Of a DNA stretch of 64,000 nt, positions 41,212-49,137 are shown piece after piece (within the stretch, counting starts at the first letter, position 1; the number at the start of each line of letters is the position of its first letter). This stretch comes from Flavipsychrobacter sp. (GTDB taxonomy: Bacteria > Bacteroidota > Bacteroidia > Chitinophagales > Chitinophagaceae): the NCBI GenBank assembly GCA_041392855.1, contig JAWKLD010000001.1, forward strand, positions 792,001 to 856,000. The letters are read 5' to 3'. Below the pieces are notes generated by a model. It was given only the letters and a program-made list of their open reading frames with translations. It was not told the DNA's origin and did not search any database. A program made the translations under genes and the position numbers.

Positions 41212-42930
41212 ATGAAGAGATATTTATTATTGCTACTCGTGAGCCTGTCAACAGTTGCATCGGCACAAGTAGACACCTTTTACTTTGATAAAGGGTGGCA
41301 GGAGTGTGACCCGGAAATTGCATCCTATAAAAGAGTTTTTCACGAAAATATCGGCGGGTCTTTTATTGTACAGGATTATTATGATAATAATGTTTTGTAT
41401 AGTGAAGGGAAATATAATGTAGAGAATAGTCAGACCTTAAAAAATACATTAGCCTCAGCTTATCGTAATGGAAATTTTTCTTTTTACAATATTGACGGAC
41501 TGTTGATAATGACGGGTAAGTATAAAAAAGGAGAAAAAGATGGTGTTTGGGAATATTATAACTACAAGAGCCAAGTAAAAAAGAAAAAGGAGTTTGATAG
41601 AAATGTGTTGTTGACAACAAACTGCTTTAGTGCAAAAAATAACAGTATTGAGTGTGATACAATTGTGTACAGCTATGTAGATAGTATGCCTAGAGCCAAT
41701 TATGCAATGGCCAATTATTTGAATGAAAATCTTGTTTACCCTGAATCGGCAAAAAAAAATAATATCAGTGGTAGGGTCATTGTTTCATTTGTTGTAGATG
41801 AAGATGGTGATATAACTAAAGTAAGATCTCAAAGCAAAGATGCTAGTATTGACTTGCAAAAAGAGGCTAAGAGAGTAGTGCGAAAAATGCCTTCTTGGGA
41901 ACCAGGTTACAAAAATGGTATCCCTGTTGCAGTTAGTTATGCTGTGCCGGTTACATTCAAGATTGCTCAAGCGTATAAAGCTGATACCTTCTTTTTTGAT
42001 AAAAGATGGAGATCTGTAGCGCCAGATGCAATTGATCTGGAGTACTATAGAGTTGTCAGGAACAAGAAAAATAGCAATGAACCCTTTGTAGTTAGAGATT
42101 ACTATAGGTCGGGAGATTTACAGATGTCAGGCACCTATTACGTTGGAGACCTGAATTTGCTGGACAAGCCAGAGGCTAATATCTTCCGTTCTGGCTTTTT
42201 TACATATTACTATCGAGGTGGTCGTAAAAAAAGAGAAGGCTTATTTAGTTATGGACAAAAAGATGGTACATGGGTATCTTATTATGATGATGATGCAGGC
42301 AGTGTCGAAGATGTAATGTTTTATAAACTGGGCAAGCGGGATAGTATTTGGAAGTTTTATAACGAAGTAGGAGCACTAGTGCGTACAGAAAGTTATAAAA
42401 ATAACAAGAAGCATGGCGTATGGAAAGACTACTATAAAAATGGTGAATTGATGATGGAAGAGGAATATGAAAACGGTCTTTTGGTAGGAGACTTGAAAAG
42501 ATATTATGACGATGGCACGTTATCAACACATTTGGTATACAAAAATGGCAATTTAGATCATAAAGAGTGCTTTAATGGCCTGGGTGTGCTAGAAGAGTGT
42601 AGTATAGAAGTAGACGAGTATAATGGGATGGATGCAATCTATATGTTGCCCATTGAATATGGCGAAGACATTATTATTAATGAAGTAGAGCTTGAAAATG
42701 CAAGGGTTAAGAAAACTGAAGGCAAGGTAATAATAGAACTAGCGATAGATGAAGAGGGGTATGTTGTAGAAATAAACTCGAGAAGCCCTGAAGTGGATGT
42801 AGCTTTGCAAATAAAGGCTATAAGACGTGCAGCTCAAATGCCTGACCCTAAAAAAGCTATGTTAACTGTAAATGGAGCGCCACGTAAAGTTTATTTGAGC
42901 GCCCCTTTCCTTTTTGTTACCTATTACTAG
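41212..42930 (+). CDS. Duplicated MORN/TonB-domain protein
   Basis: 572 residues with a signal peptide (ends TVASAQ). It contains two whole modules. Module one (about 20-255) has MORN repeats and a TonB domain: YPESAKKNNISGRVIVSFVV, DLQKEAKRVVRKMPSWEPGYKNG. Module two starts anew at VDTFYF-like TFFFDKRWRSVAPD (about residue 260), with six MORN units (GVWKDYYKNGELMMEEEYENG) and a degenerate TonB domain: GKVIIELAIDEEGYVVEIN, LQIKAIRRAAQMPDP. The opening DTFYFDKGWQ motif also starts the upstream gene. So three related modules lie in a row, one in the first gene and two fused here. Confidence 0.8.
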   Translation: MKRYLLLLLVSLSTVASAQVDTFYFDKGWQECDPEIASYKRVFHENIGGSFIVQDYYDNNVLYSEGKYNVENSQTLKNTLASAYRNGNFSFYNIDGLLIMTGKYKKGEKDGVWEYYNYKSQVKKKKEFDRNVLLTTNCFSAKNNSIECDTIVYSYVDSMPRANYAMANYLNENLVYPESAKKNNISGRVIVSFVVDEDGDITKVRSQSKDASIDLQKEAKRVVRKMPSWEPGYKNGIPVAVSYAVPVTFKIAQAYKADTFFFDKRWRSVAPDAIDLEYYRVVRNKKNSNEPFVVRDYYRSGDLQMSGTYYVGDLNLLDKPEANIFRSGFFTYYYRGGRKKREGLFSYGQKDGTWVSYYDDDAGSVEDVMFYKLGKRDSIWKFYNEVGALVRTESYKNNKKHGVWKDYYKNGELMMEEEYENGLLVGDLKRYYDDGTLSTHLVYKNGNLDHKECFNGLGVLEECSIEVDEYNGMDAIYMLPIEYGEDIIINEVELENARVKKTEGKVIIELAIDEEGYVVEINSRSPEVDVALQIKAIRRAAQMPDPKKAMLTVNGAPRKVYLSAPFLFVTYY

Positions 42931-43100
42931 TATTCTATTGCTATAAAATAGGGGGTAGGTGTTATAAAATCTGTTTATAGCGCCTTAATATAACTATAAC
43001 AAATTGCCTTCACAAATATGCTTGTTATTTCTTATCTTCGTGCTCGATTTTGAGAAGAGCATACTCTCAGACGCCTCAATATTATAATTTTTCATAACAT

Positions 43101-44420
43101 ATGGGTTACATCAAAGAACGCTTCAAAGAGAAAGCAGACGTACTAGGACAGGAAATCAAGAGTTTATTACAAGAGCATGGTGATAAGAAGTTAGGTGAGA
43201 TTACCATCAAGCAAGTATACGCAGGTATGCGTGGCGTGCCTGGTTTGGTAACAGAGACTTCATTACTAGATGCTGAGGAAGGTATACGTTTCCGTGGTTA
43301 CTCTATCCCTGAGTTGAGAGAGCTTTTACCTAAGGCAGAAGGTGGTATTGAGCCATTGCCGGAGGGGTTGTTCTATTTGATGTTGGTAGGCGAATTGCCG
43401 AAGGAAGAAGAAGTAGAGCATTTATCTAATGTTTTTGCTCGTCGTGCTATTGTTCCTAAACACGTATTTGACGTAATTGACGCGTTACCTGTAAGTGCTC
43501 ACCCAATGACACAGTTCTGTGCAGGTATCATGGCCTTGCAAACAGAGTCAAAATTTGCGAAAGCCTACAAAGAAGGTATCAGCAAGAAAGACTATTGGGA
43601 GTATACCTACGAAGATACCATCACACTTATAGCTCGTTTGCCTCGTATTGCAGCACATATTTACCGCCGTAAATACCATGGTAGTGAGCATATTGAACCA
43701 GATGCAAACCTTGACTGGGCAGCAAACTTTGCACACATGCTAGGTTTTGAAGATAAGAGCTTCTGGGCTTTGATGCGTTTATACATGACGATACATGCTG
43801 ACCATGAGGGAGGTAACGTATCTGCACATACTACACATTTAGTTGGTTCTGCATTGAGCGACCCTTACTTAGCATTCACTGCTGGTATGACTGGTCTTGC
43901 AGGTCCTTTGCACGGATTGGCTAATCAAGAGGTTATCCGCTGGATAGAGGAAATGTGTGAAGAGTTGAATACTCAAGAACCTACTAAAGAGCAAATAGCT
44001 GAATACATACATAAAACACTAGCTTCAGGAAAAGTAGTACCAGGATATGGTCACGCAGTTTTGCGTAAGACTGACCCTCGTTTTACTGCACAAAAAGTGT
44101 TTGCTGAAACACATTGTCCGGATGCACCAATGGTGAAGAATGTTTGGAAAATGTATGAAGTAGCACCAGACATCTTAGCTGCTACAGGTAAGATCAAAAA
44201 CCCATGGCCAAACGTTGATGCGCATTCAGGTGCATTGTTAAAGCACTATGGCTTGGTTGAAGAGGAGTTCTACACTGTATTATTTGGTGTGTCTCGTGCA
44301 CTTGGTGTATTAGCTAGCCTATGTTGGGACAGAGCTTTAGGGCTGTCTATTGAGCGTCCTAAGTCTTTCACTACAGAGCGTATCAAAGAGATCGTAGCAG
44401 AGACTACAGAAACTGCTTAA
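43101..44420 (+). CDS. Citrate synthase, mitochondrial-type
   Basis: 439 residues. Condenses oxaloacetate with acetyl-CoA as the entry step of the TCA cycle. The catalytic triad is present: H271 (GPLHGLANQE), H318 (VPGYGHAVLR) and D373 (NVDAHSGALL), plus R399 in FGVSRALG and R419 in ERPKS. Long stretches (GMRGVPGLVTETSLLD, EGIRFRGYSIPE, IHADHEGGNVSAHT, LAGPLHGLANQEV) match what is remembered of animal mitochondrial citrate synthase better than the usual bacterial GltA. It lacks the regulatory Zn/NADH N-terminal region of the enterobacterial hexamer, so it is likely a dimer not controlled by NADH. Followed by its own terminator. Confidence 0.92.
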   Translation: MGYIKERFKEKADVLGQEIKSLLQEHGDKKLGEITIKQVYAGMRGVPGLVTETSLLDAEEGIRFRGYSIPELRELLPKAEGGIEPLPEGLFYLMLVGELPKEEEVEHLSNVFARRAIVPKHVFDVIDALPVSAHPMTQFCAGIMALQTESKFAKAYKEGISKKDYWEYTYEDTITLIARLPRIAAHIYRRKYHGSEHIEPDANLDWAANFAHMLGFEDKSFWALMRLYMTIHADHEGGNVSAHTTHLVGSALSDPYLAFTAGMTGLAGPLHGLANQEVIRWIEEMCEELNTQEPTKEQIAEYIHKTLASGKVVPGYGHAVLRKTDPRFTAQKVFAETHCPDAPMVKNVWKMYEVAPDILAATGKIKNPWPNVDAHSGALLKHYGLVEEEFYTVLFGVSRALGVLASLCWDRALGLSIERPKSFTTERIKEIVAETTETA

Positions 44421-44448
44421 GATTTTTATAAATACATATTATTTTTAC

Positions 44449-44482
44449 AGAGGCGCTCATTAGAGCGTCTCTTATTCTTTTT
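44449..44482 (+). terminator. Terminator after the citrate synthase gene
   Basis: AGAGGCGCTC-ATTA-GAGCGTCTCT, ten pairs with one G-U, followed by a T-rich tract. It separates the citrate synthase from the next gene, whose start is 24 bp further. Confidence 0.8.
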
Positions 44483-44505
44483 AAATCTTTCAATACTTTC
44501 ATATA

Positions 44506-45480
44506 ATGAGTAAAGGACCAATTTCACAGTTTATAGAGCATCATTATCGCCACTTCAATGCAGCTGCATTGGTGGACGCTGCTAAAGGATATGAAACACA
44601 CCTGTTAGAAGGTGGTAAAATGTTAGTGTCTCTTGCAGGTGCTATGAGTACGGCAGAACTAGGTATATCTCTTGCAGAGATGATCCGCCAAGATAAAATT
44701 GCAATCATAAGCTGTACAGGGGCAAACTTGGAAGAAGATATCATGAACTTAGTAGCACATACGCACTATAAGCGTGTGCCTCACTATCGTGATCTAAGTC
44801 CTCAAGACGAGTGGGATTTGTTAGAGAATGGCTTTAACCGTGTTACGGATACTTGTATCCCTGAAGAAGAGGCTTTTAGAAGAATACAAAAGCATATCTA
44901 TAAAATTTGGAAAGATGCTGAAGCTGCTGGTGAGCGTTATTTTCCTCACGAGTATATGTATAAACTATTGCTTAGCGGTGCTATGAAAGAACACTATGAG
45001 ATAGACCCTAAGAATAGCTGGATGCTAGCAGCTGCAGAAAAGAATATTCCAATTATAGTACCAGGATGGGAAGATAGTACTATGGGTAACATCTTTGCAT
45101 CTTATTGCATTAAAGGTGATCTACAGGCTTCTACCATGAAGAGCGGTATAGAATACATGATGTGGTTGACTGAGTGGTACCGTGCTAACAGTGGTGGTAA
45201 GGGCGTTGGTTTCTTCCAGATAGGTGGTGGTATAGCAGGTGACTTCCCAATATGTGTGGTGCCTATGATGTATCAAGACTTGGAGTGGACAGATGTGCCT
45301 TTCTGGTCTTACTTCTGCCAAATAAGCGATAGTACTACTTCTTATGGTTCGTACAGTGGGGCAGTGCCAAATGAAAAAATTACTTGGGGTAAGTTAGATA
45401 TCAATACACCTAAATATATCGTGGAGAGTGATGCTACCATCGTTGCACCATTGATATTTGGTTATTTATTAGGCTGGTAA
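44506..45480 (+). CDS. Deoxyhypusine synthase-like protein, catalytic lysine missing
   Basis: 324 residues, similar to the deoxyhypusine synthase (DHS) fold across its length: KMLVSLAGAMSTAELG, IISCTGANLEEDI, NIPIIVPGWEDSTMGNIF, GAVPNEKITWGKL. DHS transfers an aminobutyl group from spermidine to a lysine of eIF5A by way of an enzyme lysine (K329 in human DHS, in GGGVVKHH). Here the aligned segment reads GGGIAGDF (240-247) with Gly at that place, and bacteria have no eIF5A. NAD-binding parts look intact. So this is a homologue with a different reaction, perhaps on a polyamine; the substrate is unknown. Confidence 0.8.
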   Translation: MSKGPISQFIEHHYRHFNAAALVDAAKGYETHLLEGGKMLVSLAGAMSTAELGISLAEMIRQDKIAIISCTGANLEEDIMNLVAHTHYKRVPHYRDLSPQDEWDLLENGFNRVTDTCIPEEEAFRRIQKHIYKIWKDAEAAGERYFPHEYMYKLLLSGAMKEHYEIDPKNSWMLAAAEKNIPIIVPGWEDSTMGNIFASYCIKGDLQASTMKSGIEYMMWLTEWYRANSGGKGVGFFQIGGGIAGDFPICVVPMMYQDLEWTDVPFWSYFCQISDSTTSYGSYSGAVPNEKITWGKLDINTPKYIVESDATIVAPLIFGYLLGW

Positions 45481-45506
45481 TAAGGTTTACTTAAATTGAT
45501 ACTTCA

Positions 45507-45539
45507 AGAGGATGCTAAGCAGTAGCATCCTCTTTTTTA
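45507..45539 (+). terminator. Terminator after the DHS-like gene
   Basis: Perfect 11-bp inverted repeat AGAGGATGCTA / TAGCATCCTCT, loop AGCAG, then TTTTTT. It overlaps the stop of the convergent GNAT gene by a few bases. Confidence 0.9.
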
Positions 45540-46016
45540 TAGGTCTATCACCATTCTGGTTTGGCAAGCAAAATGTCCTGTATTACCCATAGCATGGTCT
45601 ATATGCCTGAAACCTGTACGTTCATATAGCTTTATAGCTTGTTGCATCTCTTCAAAGGTTTCCAAGTAGCATTGCTTAAAGCCTCGTTTCTTAGCTTCTT
45701 TCAAGCAGGTCTCCATTAGTTGTTTGCCTACACCTTTTCCTCTGGCTTCTTTGGTTAAGAACATTCTTTGTAGCTCACATACTTCTGTGTTGGTATCGTC
45801 TAGCGGTGCAATGCCCGAGCCTCCTAAAACCTTACCGTCTTCAACGGCAACATAATACACTTTGTGTGGCACATTGAAATGACCGTGCATATTGTCTAAG
45901 TAGGGATCTACATACACAGTACCATTTAAGTCAATATCAAACTCCAGTAGGCTATTACGAATAATGTTGTATAAGCTTTGATTGTGTTCCGGTTGTATGC
46001 GTACTATTTCCACCAT
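45537..46016 (-). CDS. GNAT-family N-acetyltransferase
   Basis: 159 residues. GNAT core: strand VYYVAVEDGKVLGGSGI, then QRMFLTKEARGKGVGKQLMETC with the acetyl-CoA pyrophosphate loop R-G-K-G-V-G, then YLETFEEMQQAIKLYERTGF as the C-terminal helix-strand. The substrate cannot be told. It ends at the shared terminator and starts 1 bp after the FAD enzyme's stop, so both are in one unit. Confidence 0.85.
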   Translation of the reverse strand: MVEIVRIQPEHNQSLYNIIRNSLLEFDIDLNGTVYVDPYLDNMHGHFNVPHKVYYVAVEDGKVLGGSGIAPLDDTNTEVCELQRMFLTKEARGKGVGKQLMETCLKEAKKRGFKQCYLETFEEMQQAIKLYERTGFRHIDHAMGNTGHFACQTRMVIDL

Positions 46017-46017
46017 C

Positions 46018-47529
46018 TTATACGGCGTTTATCTTTTTGAGTAAATGTTCCATACCCACCAGTTCTGCACTAGTGGCTACAGCTGTAATGCTTACACCCA
46101 GTACTCCATGCAGATTTACATTTTGTCCAGTAAGCAATAAGTTAGGAATCTTAGTTCTTGTAGCTATGGTGGTTTCGGCAGGTTTGTTAACATCTTTTAG
46201 GTTGCCGTATAGTCCACCTTCGGGTGCTCCCGTATAGTCGCGATAGGTAAGTGGTGTAGCTGCCTTACTTGCTAGGATGTTACCTTTTAGTTCAGGTATG
46301 CGTTGCAATACTTTGTCGAGTAGTTGCTCGTTTTTTATTGCTTTGAACTCGTCATAATCACCACCTCTGTTCATCTCCGCTCCCGTTCTATTGGTTGTTG
46401 CTTCCCATGCTTTCACCTCATTGTAGTTCATGTAGCTGAGTATGGATACACTCTCTGCATAGCCTTCGTTCTCTTTGTCTTCGGTAAAGAATACAGCATA
46501 GTTGCTAGGCCATTCCTTGTAGTCTACAGCATCCATAGCATTGTCTGTTGCATTCCAATAGAGGTTATAATGTCGCATTTTTACGGTCTTAGGTTGCACT
46601 ACAAGGTTGAGCATATAAGAGGAGACCGTTTGCTCAATATTGTTAATACGTTTTCTGTATGCTGGTCGTATTATTTTACTATCTAGTATATCCAATACTA
46701 TCTTAGGGTGAACGTTAGCTATAAATTGATGCCCGTAGAATCGTTCCCCATCATTAGTTTCCGCATAGCTTAGTAGTCCGTTTTCTTCCACCAGTTTAGT
46801 TACTGTGGTATTTCTGTAGATGGTTCCACCATGTGCTTGTAGTTCTTGCCAAAGAAATTTAGAAATTTGAGAACTACCGGGTAGCACCTTATGGCTACTG
46901 TGTATATAACTCTCTGTAACAAGCGCATGTAAGTAAAATGGCGTTCTGCCTTTAACGCCTGCATAGAGCAGACTATTACCAGTAAGTACGTTTTGTAGTC
47001 TGGTATTGTTGGTAATTCGATTTATTGTCGCTTGTAGCTCCCAATTGCTTACTACATCTTTTTCGCTGGCATTGCCCAGCCTCAATCTATATAGCGGAAA
47101 ATGGTCGCCCACTTTGGTAACTGTACTGATGTACTCTTGTAAGGCTTTTTCTTCCTCAGGGAAATAGTGGAGTAGTTGTTCAATGAAGTTCTTTTGTCCT
47201 TGTGCGTGGGGGTATTCTATCTCTTCTTCTCCAAAAGCTATTTTATCAAAAGCATTTTCATTATATGCTTTGAGCGTTAGCTTATCCATTATACCTGCAT
47301 AGGAAAACAGTTTGTTCAGTGTGTGTCCTTCGCCAAGACCGCCAATATAGTGTACACAGCTATCAAACACTTTTTTCTCAAAAGAGAAGGTTTGCAAGCA
47401 GCCACCTATCTGTTTGTCTTGTTCCAGTACACAAACACTTTTGCCCTCTTTGGCTAATATAACAGCAGTAAGCAAGCCGCCTAAGCCGCTGCCTACTACT
47501 ACTATATCGTATATCTTACTACTATTCAA
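46018..47529 (-). CDS. FAD-dependent oxidoreductase, phytoene-desaturase/retinol-saturase family
   Basis: 503 residues. The N-terminal dinucleotide fold G-x-G-x2-G is at VVGSGLGGLLTAVILAKEG, followed by CVLEQDKQIGGCLQTF and SCVHYIGGLGEG. The C-terminus has LLTGQNVNLHGVLGVSITAV, the standard second FAD block of carotenoid isomerase/desaturase (CrtI/CrtISO) and all-trans-retinol 13,14-reductase-like proteins. It probably reduces or desaturates a polyene or lipid-like substrate at the membrane. No carotenoid genes are nearby, so the substrate stays open. First or second gene of a run with the GNAT gene and glmM-like gene, 17 bp downstream of the latter. Confidence 0.8.
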   Translation of the reverse strand: MNSSKIYDIVVVGSGLGGLLTAVILAKEGKSVCVLEQDKQIGGCLQTFSFEKKVFDSCVHYIGGLGEGHTLNKLFSYAGIMDKLTLKAYNENAFDKIAFGEEEIEYPHAQGQKNFIEQLLHYFPEEEKALQEYISTVTKVGDHFPLYRLRLGNASEKDVVSNWELQATINRITNNTRLQNVLTGNSLLYAGVKGRTPFYLHALVTESYIHSSHKVLPGSSQISKFLWQELQAHGGTIYRNTTVTKLVEENGLLSYAETNDGERFYGHQFIANVHPKIVLDILDSKIIRPAYRKRINNIEQTVSSYMLNLVVQPKTVKMRHYNLYWNATDNAMDAVDYKEWPSNYAVFFTEDKENEGYAESVSILSYMNYNEVKAWEATTNRTGAEMNRGGDYDEFKAIKNEQLLDKVLQRIPELKGNILASKAATPLTYRDYTGAPEGGLYGNLKDVNKPAETTIATRTKIPNLLLTGQNVNLHGVLGVSITAVATSAELVGMEHLLKKINAV

Positions 47530-47546
47530 ATAGTTGGAAAGTATAT

Positions 47547-48929
47547 TTACATCATTTCTCTTATGTCTTCCATGATGCGTTTAGCTATATTGTTGGAAGT
47601 AGTTTCAGAACCGCTCTCTGCATAGATACGGATAATAGGTTCCGTATTAGATGGACGAAGATGTACCCAGTCTTTATCAAATTCTATCTTAACACCATCT
47701 TCTGTGTTGATAGGTTGGTTCTTGTATTTGTCTTTTATCTTTTCAAATATGCTGGCTAGGTCTATATCATCGCTTAGCTCTATCTTATTTTTTGATATAT
47801 AATAGCTAGGGTAGGTGTTGCGCAGTGCTTTAATGCTCTTGCCAAACTTAGCCAAGTGGGTCAAGAACAAGCCTATACCTATCAGCGCATCACGACCATA
47901 GTGTAATTCGGGCACAATAATACCTCCATTGCCTTCGCCACCTATAACCGCGTCCATAGCTTTCATTTTCTTCACCACGTTTACCTCTCCTACAGCGCTT
48001 GGGGTATATACACCTCCATGCTTTTCTGTCACATCTCTCAATGCACGTGTAGAGGACATATTGGAAACCGTATTCCCTTTCTTGTGAGACAGTACATAGT
48101 CAGCCACGGCTACCAGTGTATACTCCTCGCCAAATAAGCTACCATCTTCGCATACAAAACAAAGCCTGTCTACATCGGGGTCTACAGCAATGCCGAGATG
48201 TGCATTCTTTTTCTCTACTGTATTACATAGCTCAGTCAGGTTTTCAGGTAGTGGCTCAGGGTTGTGTGCAAAATGTCCTGTTACCTCTTCATTGATAACA
48301 ATGATGTCGTGCACGCCAAGAGCCTCTAATAAAGGTGCTACAGATATAGCTCCTGTAGAGTTGACCGCATCTACCACTATGCTGAATTTCTTTTCTTTTA
48401 TGGCAGCTACATCTACTAAAGGATGCTCTAGTATGATATCTATATGTTTTTGTATATAGCTATCATCTGTTGTTAGCTTACCTATATTGTTTACAGTAGC
48501 ATATTCATGCTCTCCTTTCTCGGCATAGTCCAGTATCCATTGCCCATCTTCAGCACTTAAAAACTCTCCCTTGCTGTTTAGTAATTTTAAGGCATTCCAC
48601 TCTTTGGGGTTATGGCTGGCAGTAAGTATGATACCTCCAGCTGCCTTTTCCATAGTCACCGCCATCTCTACAGTTGGGGTAGTGCTTAGTCCAAGGTCTA
48701 CGACATCAAAACCGCAGCCTTGTAGTGTTGCTGCTACCAGGTCTCTTACCATCTGGCCGGAGATACGACCATCTCGCCCTATTACAATTTTATTATTGTC
48801 GCTATTTTGAGCCTTTACCCAAGCTGCATAGGCTGTTGTAAATTTTACCGTATCAATAGGTGATAAACCTTCACCTTGTTTTCCGCCAATAGTACCTCTT
48901 ATTCCAGAGATAGATTTTATTAGTGCCAT
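47547..48929 (-). CDS. glmM: Phosphoglucosamine mutase / phosphomannomutase
   Basis: 460 residues, full length for the alpha-D-phosphohexomutase family. The catalytic phosphoserine is S105 in LTASHNP (103-108); the metal loop is VDPDVDRLCF; the sugar loop GGEGNGGIIVPELHYGRDAL; the phosphate-binding loop RPSNTEPIIRIYAES. The glmM product converts glucosamine-6-phosphate to glucosamine-1-phosphate for peptidoglycan and lipopolysaccharide. Bacteroidota members of this group are annotated as GlmM or as phosphomannomutase; the sugar cannot be settled from sequence here. Cytosolic. Transcribed first in a run with the FAD and GNAT genes. Confidence 0.85.
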   Translation of the reverse strand: MALIKSISGIRGTIGGKQGEGLSPIDTVKFTTAYAAWVKAQNSDNNKIVIGRDGRISGQMVRDLVAATLQGCGFDVVDLGLSTTPTVEMAVTMEKAAGGIILTASHNPKEWNALKLLNSKGEFLSAEDGQWILDYAEKGEHEYATVNNIGKLTTDDSYIQKHIDIILEHPLVDVAAIKEKKFSIVVDAVNSTGAISVAPLLEALGVHDIIVINEEVTGHFAHNPEPLPENLTELCNTVEKKNAHLGIAVDPDVDRLCFVCEDGSLFGEEYTLVAVADYVLSHKKGNTVSNMSSTRALRDVTEKHGGVYTPSAVGEVNVVKKMKAMDAVIGGEGNGGIIVPELHYGRDALIGIGLFLTHLAKFGKSIKALRNTYPSYYISKNKIELSDDIDLASIFEKIKDKYKNQPINTEDGVKIEFDKDWVHLRPSNTEPIIRIYAESGSETTSNNIAKRIMEDIREMM

Positions 48930-49137
48930 AAGTATATTATATAACTCAACTTGAGTGCTAAGATAAGTTTTTCATTTGCCTCATTGCATAGTGTTAATAA
49001 AAAGTAACTTAAATGATACGACATATTGATTGTTAGTGATATATGACTTATACGTTATTTTTAACATATTTTATAAACTGATATCACACTATCTAGTTAC
49101 AATTTTATTACTTTGCCAACTTATTAAATCCAATCTT

